From: CAZCFB01 sp964511535
GTDB lineage: Bacteria > Myxococcota_A > Polyangia > GCA-2747355 > CAZCFB01
Direction: 5' to 3'
Length of the DNA stretch: 42,147 nucleotides
Assembly (NCBI GenBank): GCA_964511535.1
Contig: CAZEFW010000076.1
Coordinates: 1-42,147 of the forward strand
Shown one piece after another: positions 34,938 through 42,147 of the stretch (its first letter is position 1; each line of letters opens with the position of its first letter). The position numbers were made by a program, and so were the translations under genes. The notes beneath the pieces are model-generated. The model was not told where the DNA came from. It did not search any database and was given only the letters and a program-made list of their open reading frames with translations.

Positions 34938-36194
34938 ATGACCCGCACAACTCCCACTTTCATCCCCGCCCTGGCCCTGGCCCTGGGGATCTGCTCCATG
35001 GCTGGCTGCGACGGCAGCGTCATCGGCGGCGGAGGCGGCGCGGGCGGCTGGACCGACACGGACGGGGGCGCCGCCGCGCCCGACGGCGGCGGCATGTACC
35101 CTGACAGCGGCGCCATGTCCCAGCCTGACCTGCTGGCCAAGAAGCCCGAGACCTGCAACGGCCTGGACGACGATCTGGACGGGCAGGTGGATGAGGGGTG
35201 CTCGTGCAAGCCCAAGAGCACCCAGGCCTGCTTCCCGGGCCAGGCGGCGCAGCTCCAGGGGCTGTGCAAGAAGGGTACGCAGACCTGCACCGGCACGGGC
35301 GAGTTCGGCACCTGGGGGCCCTGCACCGGCGCGGTCAAGCCGGTAGCCGAGAAGTGCGGCGACGGCATCGACCAGGACTGTGACGGCAAGGACCTGCCCT
35401 GCCCCAAGCGCAACCACTGCGACAACTTCACCTTCGGCCAGAGCGCGCGCCCCATCGACATCGTCTTCGCCATCGACCAGTCGGGCTCCATGAACAGCGA
35501 CATCCAGAACGTGCGCAACAACATGAACAGCTTCGCCAAGCAGATCGCCGGGGCCAAGGTCGACTACCGGGTCACCCTCATCGCCACCCGCAGCTCCGGC
35601 AAGAACAAGATCTGCATCCCACCGCCGTTGGGCGGCGCCAACTGCGCTGACAACACCCGCTTCAAGCAGATCGACAAGTACGTGGGCAGCCACAGCGCCC
35701 TGAGCAACATCGTGCAGAACATCAGCACCATCGAGGGCTTCATGCGCCCCGGCAGCGTGCGCCGGTTCGTGGTGGTCACCGACGACGAGGCCAAGGGGAC
35801 CACCTCCACCACCTTCCACGCCTTCCTCAAGGCGCGCACCGGGTACAAGGACTACAAGTTCCACAGCATCGTGGCGCTGGTGGACAAGGGGTGCGCCGCC
35901 GACGACGGAAAGCACTACATCGCGCTGTCCAACTGGACGGGCGGGATCAAGGTTCACATCTGCAGCGCCAACTACGGCGCGGTGTTCACCCAGCTGGCCC
36001 AGGAGGCCAAGACCGCCTCCAGCGAGCTGACGCTGAAGAAGACCCCGGTCAAGGGCACCATCAAGGTCACCTTCAACGGCAAGCCCTCCACCGAGGGCAA
36101 GCAGTGGACCTTCGACGCCGCCAACAACAAGGTAGTGCTCAAGCAGCCGTACCCGCAGAACGGCGCCAAGATCAAGGTGTGCTACGAGTGGTGA
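34938..36194 (+). CDS. vWA-domain lipoprotein with MopE-like calcium motifs
   Basis: 418 residues; the ATG follows AGGAGG at 5 nt. A signal peptide with lipobox (SMAGC, Cys about 24) leads into a Gly/Asp-rich linker. Two MopE-type motifs follow: ETCNGLDDDLDGQVDEGC (about 72-90) and EKCGDGIDQDCDG (about 140-152), flanking a Cys-rich segment. A von Willebrand A domain starts at about 175 with the MIDAS FAIDQSGSM (Asp180, Ser182, Ser184) and continues through RFVVVTDDEA. The C-terminal part (about 365-418) is a small beta domain. It is probably a surface-exposed, metal-dependent adhesin or binding protein; such multi-motif lipoproteins are common in Myxococcota. It is monocistronic, with a hairpin downstream at 36263. 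Confidence 0.9.
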   Translation: MTRTTPTFIPALALALGICSMAGCDGSVIGGGGGAGGWTDTDGGAAAPDGGGMYPDSGAMSQPDLLAKKPETCNGLDDDLDGQVDEGCSCKPKSTQACFPGQAAQLQGLCKKGTQTCTGTGEFGTWGPCTGAVKPVAEKCGDGIDQDCDGKDLPCPKRNHCDNFTFGQSARPIDIVFAIDQSGSMNSDIQNVRNNMNSFAKQIAGAKVDYRVTLIATRSSGKNKICIPPPLGGANCADNTRFKQIDKYVGSHSALSNIVQNISTIEGFMRPGSVRRFVVVTDDEAKGTTSTTFHAFLKARTGYKDYKFHSIVALVDKGCAADDGKHYIALSNWTGGIKVHICSANYGAVFTQLAQEAKTASSELTLKKTPVKGTIKVTFNGKPSTEGKQWTFDAANNKVVLKQPYPQNGAKIKVCYEW

Positions 36195-36262
36195 TCCTCG
36201 CCCGGGGGTGATCCAGGAGCGCGGCGACGCCCGCCGCGCCGCCGGTCTCGCCTGCCCCCTGG

Positions 36263-36284
36263 CCGTGGATCCGCGCATCCACGG
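36263..36284 (+). terminator. Perfect 8-bp hairpin downstream of the vWA lipoprotein gene
   Basis: CCGTGGAT / ATCCACGG with a 6-nt loop (CCGCGC), 69 bp after the stop at 36194. No U-tract follows (TTGACC instead), so it is a weak intrinsic terminator or an operator-like palindrome before 36330-37028. Confidence 0.4.
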
Positions 36285-36329
36285 TTGACCCATCCGCGCA
36301 GCCGGATCAGATTTGCCACAGGAGATGCC

Positions 36330-37028
36330 ATGAAGAACAGCGGACGTGGCGCCGTGGCCCGCACAGTGGACATGAGCAAGGAGGCGGTGAAGTGGAGCGC
36401 CGCCCAGGTGACGCGGCTGGTCTGGCGCGCGCTGTCACGGGGCGCGGCGGGGCTCGTCGTCGGGCTCGTGCTCGCCATGGCCACCCTCTGGCTCGCTGCC
36501 CGGTTCTCACAGGTCTCGTCACTACGAGCCGGCTTCACCTTCGTGGTGGCCGCGGCGGGCTGCGCGCTGATGGGGGCCACCTGGGGCCTAAGGTCCTCGC
36601 TGACCATCACCGTGGAGCAGATCGTGGACCGGCTCATGGGCAAGGTTCAGGCGAGCCTGGACAGCGCGCCCGGCGTGAGCCCTGACAGGCTGGCCCTGAC
36701 CCTGCCGCAGGTGGAGGAGCGGGTGGACGGCGTGGTGGACGGCATCCGCGCCGAGGGCAAGGGGAACTTCGTCACCCGCCGGGTGCGCAAGCTCGGCGGC
36801 TTCGCGGCCGAGAAGGCCGGCGGCAGCCTCGTGGCCACCTGCCGCAAGGCCGCCAACCGGGACGAGGACGGGGTGGAGCGGGTGGACGTGATGAAGGCCC
36901 TGGAGGCGGGCGCGCTCAAGCTGGCCCGGGAGAAGGCGGTGGACGCCGCCGTGGGCCGGCTGAACCTGCTGCTCATCGTGCTGGCCGTGCTCACCGTCGG
37001 CGCGCTGGCGCTGCCCGCGCTGCTCTAG
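36330..37028 (+). CDS. Membrane protein of unknown function
   Basis: 232 residues from the ATG at 36330, which has AGGAG at 5 nt. A basic N-terminus is followed by two membrane helices (about 38-58 and 68-88: GLVVGLVLAMATLWLAA, FTFVVAAAGCALMGATWG). A hydrophilic, helical central domain (about 95-205) carries VEERVDGVVDGIRAEGKGNF and VERVDVMKALEAGALKLA, and a last helix (210-232) ends the protein. I do not recognise the family. It converges with kefC, sharing a palindrome that contains both stop codons. Confidence 0.75.
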   Translation: MKNSGRGAVARTVDMSKEAVKWSAAQVTRLVWRALSRGAAGLVVGLVLAMATLWLAARFSQVSSLRAGFTFVVAAAGCALMGATWGLRSSLTITVEQIVDRLMGKVQASLDSAPGVSPDRLALTLPQVEERVDGVVDGIRAEGKGNFVTRRVRKLGGFAAEKAGGSLVATCRKAANRDEDGVERVDVMKALEAGALKLAREKAVDAAVGRLNLLLIVLAVLTVGALALPALL

Positions 37029-37046
37029 TCACCAAGAAGTGACTAG
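37025..37046. terminator. Perfect palindrome holding both convergent stop codons
   Basis: CTAGTCAC-CAAGAA-GTGACTAG: 8-bp perfect stem, 6-nt loop. The TAG of 36330-37028 (37026-37028) lies in the left arm and the TAG of kefC (minus strand, 37045-37043) in the right arm. Without a U-tract it is not a classical terminator but could form a hairpin in either transcript. Confidence 0.5.
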
Positions 37047-38938
37047 CGCTTCAGCGCGTCGGGGCCGGAGAGCTTCTGCCGCAGCGCCTCGGTGTCCCAC
37101 GCCTCGTCCTGCACCGGCATGCTCTCCTCGCGCAGCTCTGACTGCATGAGCTCCTCGAGGGTGCGGATCTGCTCGCGGGCCCGGGAGATGTAATCGTCGC
37201 GGTCATGACGGAGGCCCAGCTGCTCGTGGACGAGCGCCTCGTCCCGGCGACGGAAAATGCGCGCGGCGCGGTGGGCGGCGTAGGCCCGCGTACCCAGCTC
37301 ACCCAGCGTGGCGGCGCCCATGCGCAGGGCGCCGTCCAGGGTCTCGCGCACCACATGCTCCACGCCCGCCTCTATCAGGTCATGGGCCTCCGGGCGCCCG
37401 GGCGCCCGTGCGATGATGGACATGTCAGGGAAGTGCCGCCGGATGGTGTGCACCATCTCCATCAGCTTTTCGTGATCGTTGATGGTCAGGATGATGGCCC
37501 GGGCGTTGCCGGCCCCGGCGGCGTGGAGCAGGTCCAGGCGGGTGGCGTCGCCGTAATACGCCTCGATGCCGAGCCGCCGCACCAGGTCCACATGATCCGC
37601 GTCATGGTCCAGCACCGTCACCCGCACGCCGTTGGCGCGAAGGAAGCGCCCCACGATGCTGCCCACCCGGCCGAAGCCGGCCAGGATCACCGGGTTCTCC
37701 TCGTGGATCTCGTCTGCTTCGCGCTCCTCGCCCTTCTCCCGGGTCCCCACCCGAGGCATCAGCAGCCGCTCATTGGCCACCGTGAGCAGCGGCGTCAGCG
37801 CCATGGAGAGCGCCACCACCACCGTGAGGGTGGCCGTCAGCTCCGTGGGCAGCACCCCCGCCTGGGTGGTGAAGGAGAACAGCACGAAGGCGAACTCTCC
37901 CCCCTGAGCCAGGGACACCGACGCCACAAGGTTGTGATCCAGCCCCAGCCGCGCCCCCTTGCCCACGCCGAGCTGCACCCCCAGCTTCACTGCTACCAGC
38001 GCGCACACCAGCCCCAGCACCAGCGCGGGCTGCGCGGCCACCAGCCCGAAGTCGATGGAGGCCCCCACGGCGATGAAGAACACCCCCAGCAGCAGCCCCT
38101 TGAACGGCTCGATGTCCCCCTCCAGCTCGTGCCGGTACTCGCTGTCCGCCAGCACCACGCCGGCGAGGAAGGTGCCCATGGCCGGGCTGAGCCCCACCAT
38201 GGTCATCAGCAGCGCGATGCCGATGACCAGCAGCAGGGCGAAGGCGGTGAACAGCTCCCGCAGCCGCGCCGCCGCTATGAACCGAAAGGCTGGCCGCACC
38301 AGGAACCGCCCCAGCACCACCACCGCCGCCACCGCGCCCAGCACAACCAGGGTCTGCAGCCAGCCCGGCAGCCCCTCCACCAGCGAGTGGTGCCCGCCCC
38401 CGGCCGCCGCTGGCGCCGCCGTGGCCAGCATCGGCAGCACCGCCAACATCGGGATGACCGCCAGGTCCTGCAGCAGCAGCACGGCGAAGGCGGTCTGCCC
38501 GCCCGCGGTGCCGAGCAGGCCCTTTTCGTTGAGCGATTGCAGCGCCAGCGCCGTGGAGGAGAGCGACAGGAGCATGCCCACGGCCAGCGCCTCGCGCCAG
38601 GGAAGGCCCACGGCGAGGGCAGCGCCCGAGATGAGCAGCGTCGTGGTGGCCACCTGGGCCCCGCCGGCGCCGAGGATCGGTCCGCGCAGCCGCCACAGCA
38701 GCGCCGGCCGCAGCTCCAGCCCCACCAGGAAGAGCATCATCACCACGCCGAACTCGGCGAAGTGCATCACCTCGGCGCCCTCCTCCCCCACCAGCCCCAG
38801 CGCGAAGGGGCCGATGGCCACGCCGGCCATCAGGTAGCCGAGCACCGAGCCGAGGCCCAGCCGCCGCGCCAGGGGCACCGCCACCGCCGCCGCCGCGAGG
38901 TAGATGAACGCCTGCATGAAGAAGCCCTGTCCGTGCAT
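37043..38938 (-). CDS. kefC: Glutathione-regulated potassium-efflux-type antiporter KefC (CPA2 family)
   Basis: 631 residues, close to E. coli KefC (about 620). The ATG at 38938 has AGGAGG 7 nt upstream. The N-terminal CPA2 exchanger has 12-13 helices (to about 385), with GVVMMLFLVGLELRP and the exchanger signature LLLQDLAVIPML. The loop RHELEGDIEPFKGLLLG closely matches the regulatory loop of KefC, including its acidic residue. The C-terminal RCK/TrkA-N domain (about 405-520) has the NAD-binding VILAGFGRVGSIVGRFL and DHDADHVDL, and the tail contains the VHEQLGL stretch typical of Kef proteins. It exports K+ in exchange for H+ to acidify the cytoplasm during electrophile stress. kefF lies 3 bp upstream, as in the enterobacterial arrangement. 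Whether the organism uses glutathione cannot be seen here. Confidence 0.93.
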   Translation of the reverse strand: MHGQGFFMQAFIYLAAAAVAVPLARRLGLGSVLGYLMAGVAIGPFALGLVGEEGAEVMHFAEFGVVMMLFLVGLELRPALLWRLRGPILGAGGAQVATTTLLISGAALAVGLPWREALAVGMLLSLSSTALALQSLNEKGLLGTAGGQTAFAVLLLQDLAVIPMLAVLPMLATAAPAAAGGGHHSLVEGLPGWLQTLVVLGAVAAVVVLGRFLVRPAFRFIAAARLRELFTAFALLLVIGIALLMTMVGLSPAMGTFLAGVVLADSEYRHELEGDIEPFKGLLLGVFFIAVGASIDFGLVAAQPALVLGLVCALVAVKLGVQLGVGKGARLGLDHNLVASVSLAQGGEFAFVLFSFTTQAGVLPTELTATLTVVVALSMALTPLLTVANERLLMPRVGTREKGEEREADEIHEENPVILAGFGRVGSIVGRFLRANGVRVTVLDHDADHVDLVRRLGIEAYYGDATRLDLLHAAGAGNARAIILTINDHEKLMEMVHTIRRHFPDMSIIARAPGRPEAHDLIEAGVEHVVRETLDGALRMGAATLGELGTRAYAAHRAARIFRRRDEALVHEQLGLRHDRDDYISRAREQIRTLEELMQSELREESMPVQDEAWDTEALRQKLSGPDALKR

Positions 38939-38941
38939 GAC

Positions 38942-39520
38942 TCAGCCTCCTCCGTCGCCGCGTCCGGCGCCCTGCACCAGCCCGGCCAGCAACTCGCGGT
39001 AGTCCTCGCAGCGTCGTCCCAGATGTTCATCGCTGAGCGCGTGGGTGCCCTGCACCAGGAAGGGCGCGGCCCACTGCATGCCGCAAAGCCGCGCGGTCTG
39101 CTCCAGCGGGCGGAGCAGCTCGTCCATGGTGTAGTTGTTGTAGCCGCCCTCCCGGTACGCCGAATCCTGGCCGCCGGTGGAGATGACGCACTGCAGGGGT
39201 TTGCCTTGCAGCGCATCGCCGCCGCTGCCGAAGGCCCAGCCGTGGGTCAACACCAGGTCCTGGTACTCCTTGAGGATCGACGGTGTGCTGTACCAGAAGA
39301 ACGGGAACTGCAGCACCACCGCGCCGCACGCCGAGAGCAGCGCCTGCTCCCGCTCCACCACGATGTCGAAGTCCGGGTACCGCTGGTAGAGGTCGCGCAC
39401 CAGCACGCCGGGCACCTCCAGCGCCTGACCCAGCAGCCTGCGGTTAACCCTGGACGTCTGAAGCGCAGGGTGCGCCAGCAGCACCAGCACCTCGCCTGCC
39501 TGATCCGTTGCATCTGTCAT
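38942..39520 (-). CDS. kefF: KefF-type NAD(P)H oxidoreductase (flavodoxin fold), ancillary subunit of KefC
   Basis: 192 residues from the ATG at 39520, preceded by GGGGAGAG. Features matching KefF and quinone reductases of the flavodoxin fold: VLVLLAHPALQTSRVNRRLL at the N-terminus, DLYQRYPDFDI, VVLQFPFFWYSTPSILKEYQ, LTHGWAFGSGGDALQGK and STGG. FMN binding and quinone or electrophile reduction are expected from the family, as is binding to and activation of the antiporter. The TGA lies 3 bp before the kefC ATG, so they form one operon. A tail of Gly/Asp residues (GRGDGGG) is unusual but short. Confidence 0.92.
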   Translation of the reverse strand: MTDATDQAGEVLVLLAHPALQTSRVNRRLLGQALEVPGVLVRDLYQRYPDFDIVVEREQALLSACGAVVLQFPFFWYSTPSILKEYQDLVLTHGWAFGSGGDALQGKPLQCVISTGGQDSAYREGGYNNYTMDELLRPLEQTARLCGMQWAAPFLVQGTHALSDEHLGRRCEDYRELLAGLVQGAGRGDGGG

Positions 39521-39621
39521 GTGATCTCTCCCCGGCACATAACGTAGCCGCATGGGCGCCATCCGCAAGGCGGACAGGGGCGGGGCGGGGTTTGCGCTGT
39601 GCGGGGGGAGAGGCGGCCGGG

Positions 39622-42147
39622 TCAGTACTGCTTGCACACCACCGCGTTGTTATTCCAGCAGCTCGAGAAGCGACCATACCTGCAGTTGGCGCAGTCCTTC
39701 TTGTACTGGATCGGGTAGTAGCCCGACGGGCAGGTGTTGCCGCACATGGTGAACGAGCTGCCGCAGTTGGGCGCGCAGGTGACGCGGTTGTTGTAGCTGG
39801 AGCTGCCGCCGCAGCTGTAGCTGTAGGAGTACTTGATCAGGTGGTAGCCGGTCTGGCACACGTTGGGGAAGCCTGCCAGGCACGAGGTGTAGTTGCTGCA
39901 CTGGCAGGAGGTGCACTTGGTGGGCCATGAGCAGGAGCTGGTGCACCGCTTGACCTGGCATGTGTTGCAGCCCGAGCTGCTCTGGCTGTTGGGACTACAG
40001 GCCCCCTGGCCGCTGCAATAGCTCCAGCCGCCCCAGTAGCAAGTGGAGCCGCAGGTCCGGGTCTGGCTGCCGCAGTTGCCGCACGACTGGGTCTGCTTCT
40101 GGTTCGGAGAGCATGGTCCCTGGGCCTGGCAGCCCCCATAGCCGCCCCACTGGCACGAGCTGGTGCAGTAGCGGGTCTGATAGCCGCAACGGCCGCAGCT
40201 GCGTGAGGAGCTCTGGCCATAGGAGCAGACCCCCTGGCCCGTGCAGGAGCCGAAGCTGCCCCAGTAGCAGGAGCTGTTGCAGGTGCGCTTCTGGGTGCCG
40301 CAGAGCCCGCAGGTCTGGCTCTGGGTGGTGTTCGGCTTACAGGACCCCTGGCCGTTGCACGTCCCCCACGAGCCCCAGGTGCACGAGCTGGAGCAGGTGC
40401 GGATCTGGGTGCCGCAGTTGCCGCACGACTGGCTCTGGGTGGTGCCCTGGGGTCCGCACGCGCCGTATGCGGCGCAGGCGCCGTAAGGTCCCCACTTGCC
40501 GGTGGCCAGGCAGGTGCGGGTCTTGCGCTGGCACGAGGTGCAGCCAGTGGTGGTGGTGCTCGTCTGGTTGGGCGTGCACTCGCACGCGCCGCAGTCGCCT
40601 GCGCAGGTCACGCAGGTCTCGGTCCCGTTGCACACCCCGTCGGTGCACTTGGGCGCGATGCACTTGCCGTTGGTGCACACCTTGGACGCGCAGTCGCTGC
40701 CCTTGGCGCAGGTCTTTCCCGTGACGCAGGATGGGCAAGTGCCGCCGCCGCAGTCCACGTCGGTCTCCAGCCCGTTCTTCACCGTGTCCGTGCAGCTGGG
40801 CGCCTGGCACTTGTTGCCGGCGCACACCCCGCTGGCGCAGTCCGCCGCCTTGGCGCAGGTCTTGCCCGTGGCGCAGGTGGGGCAGGTGCCGCCGCCGCAG
40901 TCCACGTCGGTCTCCGTGCCGTTCTTCACCGTGTCCGTGCAGGAGGCCGCCTTGCACTTGTTGCCGATGCACACCCCGCTGGTGCAGTCGGTACCGAGGG
41001 AGCAGGTCTTGCCTGTGACGCAGGAGGGGCAGGTGCCGCCGCCGCAGTCCACGTCGGTCTCGCTGCCGTTCTTCACCGTGTCCGTGCAGGAGGCCGCCTT
41101 GCACTTGTTGCCGATGCACACCCCGCTGGTGCAGTCGGTACCGAGGGAGCAGGTCTTGCCTGTGACGCAGGAGGGGCAGGTGCCGCCGCCGCAGTCCACG
41201 TCGGTCTCGCTGCCGTTCTTCACCGTGTCCGTGCAGGAGGCCGCCTTGCACAGGGAGCTGACGCAGATGAGGCTGAGGCAGTCCACGCCCTTGGCGCACA
41301 CCTTGCCCGCCGCGCAGCCCGGGCAGGTGCTGCCGCCGCAGTCGGTGTCGGTCTCCGTGCCGTTCTTAACATTGTCGGTGCAGCTGGGTGTCTGGCACTT
41401 GTTGTTCAGGCATACCCCGCTGACGCAGTCGCTGCCCAGGCTGCATGTCCTGGAGTCGACGCACTTGGGGCAGGTGCCGCCGCCACAGTCGACGTCGGTC
41501 TCCTTGCCATTTTTCACCTTGTCCGTGCACTTGGCCGCGTCACACCAGCCGGCCGTACAGACGAGGCTCAGGCAGTCGGCGCCCGCCTTGCACACCTTGC
41601 CGGTGGCGCACTTGGGGCAGGTCAGCCCGCCGCAGTCGATGTCGGTCTCGTCGCCGTTCTTCACCTTGTCCGTACAGGCGGGCGCGGAGCAGACACCGTT
41701 ATTGCACACGCCGCTCAGGCAGTGGAAGGAGATGCCGCACTTCTTGCCGTTGCCGCACTTGGGGCAGGTGCCGCCGCCGCAGTCCACGTCGGTCTCGGTG
41801 CCGTTGTGCACCTTGTCCGTGCAGCTGGCCGCCTGGCAGACCCCGTTCAGACAGACGCCGGTGACGCAGTCCGGGCCGAGGAGACATTTCTGGCTCACCT
41901 GACACTTGGGGCAGGTGCCGCCGCCGCAGTCGGTGTCGGTCTCGGCCCCGTTCTTCACCTTGTCCGAGCAGGTGGCGGCCTGGCACTTGCCCTGATCACA
42001 CACCAGGCTCGCGCAGTCGGTGGCATTGGTGCAGCTCCAGCCGATGGGACACTGGGGGCAGGTCAAGCCGCCGCAGTCGATGTCGGTCTCGTCGCCGTTC
42101 TTCACCTTGTCCGTGCAGGTGGCCGCCTCGCACTTGCCGTTGTTGCA
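39622..42147 (-). CDS. Large Cys-rich repeat protein, C-terminal part (5' end beyond right edge)
   Basis: The frame is open from the TGA at 39622 to the right edge (841 codons), so the gene continues past 42147; the GTG at 42105 is internal to a repeat and not the start. From the N-side: at least ten 49-residue units of the form TDKVKNG-x-ETD-x-DCGG-x-TCP-x-C, then C-x5-DC-x2-GVC-x4-C. A degenerate eleventh unit follows, then four 38-39-residue units with CGNCGTQIRTC-x3-C-x-WG-x-W. A Cys/Tyr/Ser-rich C-terminal module with YSYSYSCGGSSSYNN ends the protein. About one residue in eight is Cys, so it must be disulfide-bonded outside the cytoplasm. Such proteins are typical of Myxococcota surfaces, probably adhesive or protective. 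No catalytic motif is seen. The signal peptide would be off-window. Confidence 0.9.
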   Translation of the reverse strand, partial: CNNGKCEAATCTDKVKNGDETDIDCGGLTCPQCPIGWSCTNATDCASLVCDQGKCQAATCSDKVKNGAETDTDCGGGTCPKCQVSQKCLLGPDCVTGVCLNGVCQAASCTDKVHNGTETDVDCGGGTCPKCGNGKKCGISFHCLSGVCNNGVCSAPACTDKVKNGDETDIDCGGLTCPKCATGKVCKAGADCLSLVCTAGWCDAAKCTDKVKNGKETDVDCGGGTCPKCVDSRTCSLGSDCVSGVCLNNKCQTPSCTDNVKNGTETDTDCGGSTCPGCAAGKVCAKGVDCLSLICVSSLCKAASCTDTVKNGSETDVDCGGGTCPSCVTGKTCSLGTDCTSGVCIGNKCKAASCTDTVKNGSETDVDCGGGTCPSCVTGKTCSLGTDCTSGVCIGNKCKAASCTDTVKNGTETDVDCGGGTCPTCATGKTCAKAADCASGVCAGNKCQAPSCTDTVKNGLETDVDCGGGTCPSCVTGKTCAKGSDCASKVCTNGKCIAPKCTDGVCNGTETCVTCAGDCGACECTPNQTSTTTTGCTSCQRKTRTCLATGKWGPYGACAAYGACGPQGTTQSQSCGNCGTQIRTCSSSCTWGSWGTCNGQGSCKPNTTQSQTCGLCGTQKRTCNSSCYWGSFGSCTGQGVCSYGQSSSRSCGRCGYQTRYCTSSCQWGGYGGCQAQGPCSPNQKQTQSCGNCGSQTRTCGSTCYWGGWSYCSGQGACSPNSQSSSGCNTCQVKRCTSSCSWPTKCTSCQCSNYTSCLAGFPNVCQTGYHLIKYSYSYSCGGSSSYNNRVTCAPNCGSSFTMCGNTCPSGYYPIQYKKDCANCRYGRFSSCWNNNAVVCKQY
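40000..40458 (-). repeat. Four tandem 38-39-codon Cys/Trp repeats
   Basis: Units start at C-x3-Q/N and contain SC-x-x-CG-x-Q-x-R-x-C, then C-x-WG, then C-x-GQG. They are diverged in DNA sequence but keep all Cys positions. A partial fifth unit (about 39919-39999) has lost the WG core. The pattern resembles a compact TSP1-like module. Confidence 0.8.
40648..42147 (-). repeat. Ten tandem 147-bp (49-codon) Cys-rich repeats
   Basis: Exactly 500 codons: the last ten residues of an upstream unit plus ten full units of 49 residues, with no length variation between units. Each has eight Cys in fixed positions and one ETD-x-DCGG motif. The array continues beyond the edge. Units near 40917-41250 are identical at DNA level; outer units are diverged, so expansion is probably still active from the inside. 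Confidence 0.9.
40917..41250 (-). repeat. Perfect 147-bp tandem duplication inside the Cys-rich gene
   Basis: Bases 40917-41103 equal bases 41064-41250 without mismatch as far as I can read (offset 147), giving 2.3 perfect copies. Identity ends on one side at CCG versus GCT just before 40917 and on the other at 41251. Complete identity implies a very recent duplication, gene conversion, or an assembly effect. Confidence 0.85.

Noticed and set aside
37205..39547. 780-codon plus-strand open frame opposite kefF-kefC
   Set aside because: Shadow of two firmly identified genes; the translation is His/Gln/Arg low complexity and lacks a ribosome site.
40496..41902. Plus-strand open frame with regular repeats opposite the Cys-rich gene
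   Set aside because: Its repeats are simply the reverse complement of the 147-bp coding units; the minus frame has the conserved Cys pattern and reaches the window edge.
40648..42147. Regularly spaced repeats resembling a CRISPR array
   Set aside because: The period is 147 bp, the repeats are coding with conserved Cys codons throughout, and there are no unique spacers between short identical repeats.

Overview
The window is GC-rich bacterial chromosome, densely coded on both strands. Several traits point to a Myxococcota-like (former Deltaproteobacteria) organism, as an inference rather than a proof. They are a DUF222/13E12-type HNH-nuclease fragment, TPR lipoproteins, thrombospondin type-3 and MopE-type Asp-rich Ca-binding motifs, a vWA lipoprotein, a large Cys-rich NG-x-ETD-x-DCGG repeat protein, and a STAS-like protein coupled to a hybrid histidine kinase. 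I saw no rRNA, tRNA, CRISPR array, transposase or phage gene.

Layout. 1-7.6 kb: the edge fragment of a DUF222 gene with a canonical promoter, a TPR lipoprotein, a GT-C-like membrane glycosyltransferase, a B12-binding radical SAM enzyme with a membrane-anchored alpha/beta hydrolase, and a TPR membrane protein. 7.6-23.5 kb: an array of polytopic GT-C-like membrane proteins on both strands. Three of them (7622-9604, 9758-11479, 21703-23502) are clear paralogues, and two or three more are distant relatives. Inside this array lies a divergent pair of paralogous single-pass proteins with C-terminal TSP3 calcium motifs (15202-16401, 16701-17657), followed by a second copy of the TPR membrane protein (17787-18878). 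That TPR gene is translationally coupled to a NodU/CmcH-type carbamoyltransferase and a further membrane protein.

23.7-30 kb: a tight operon of asparagine-synthetase-type amidotransferase, two B12-type radical SAM enzymes (4-bp overlaps throughout) and a parallel beta-helix lipoprotein. 30-34.6 kb (minus strand): a membrane sulfatase/phosphatase-superfamily protein with an embedded MopE-like motif, a PAS-PAS hybrid histidine kinase, and a small STAS-like protein coupled to the kinase. 34.9-39.5 kb: a vWA/MopE lipoprotein, a small membrane protein of unknown role, and a kefF-kefC operon. 39.6-42.1 kb: a Cys-rich protein with more than ten 49-residue repeats, one pair duplicated perfectly at DNA level; the gene runs off the right edge.

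How it may fit together (inference): polyprenyl-phosphate-sugar-dependent GT-C enzymes, a carbamoyltransferase, a glutamine-dependent amidotransferase, three B12-type radical SAM enzymes, a beta-helix surface lipoprotein, and paralogous TPR and TSP3 anchor proteins together look like an undescribed locus for building and decorating (amide, carbamoyl, possibly methyl) an envelope glycan or glycolipid. Duplicated TPR, TSP3 and GT-C genes suggest the locus grew by repeated module duplication. No cytoplasmic glycosyltransferases, flippase or polymerase are recognisable here, so the product is unknown.
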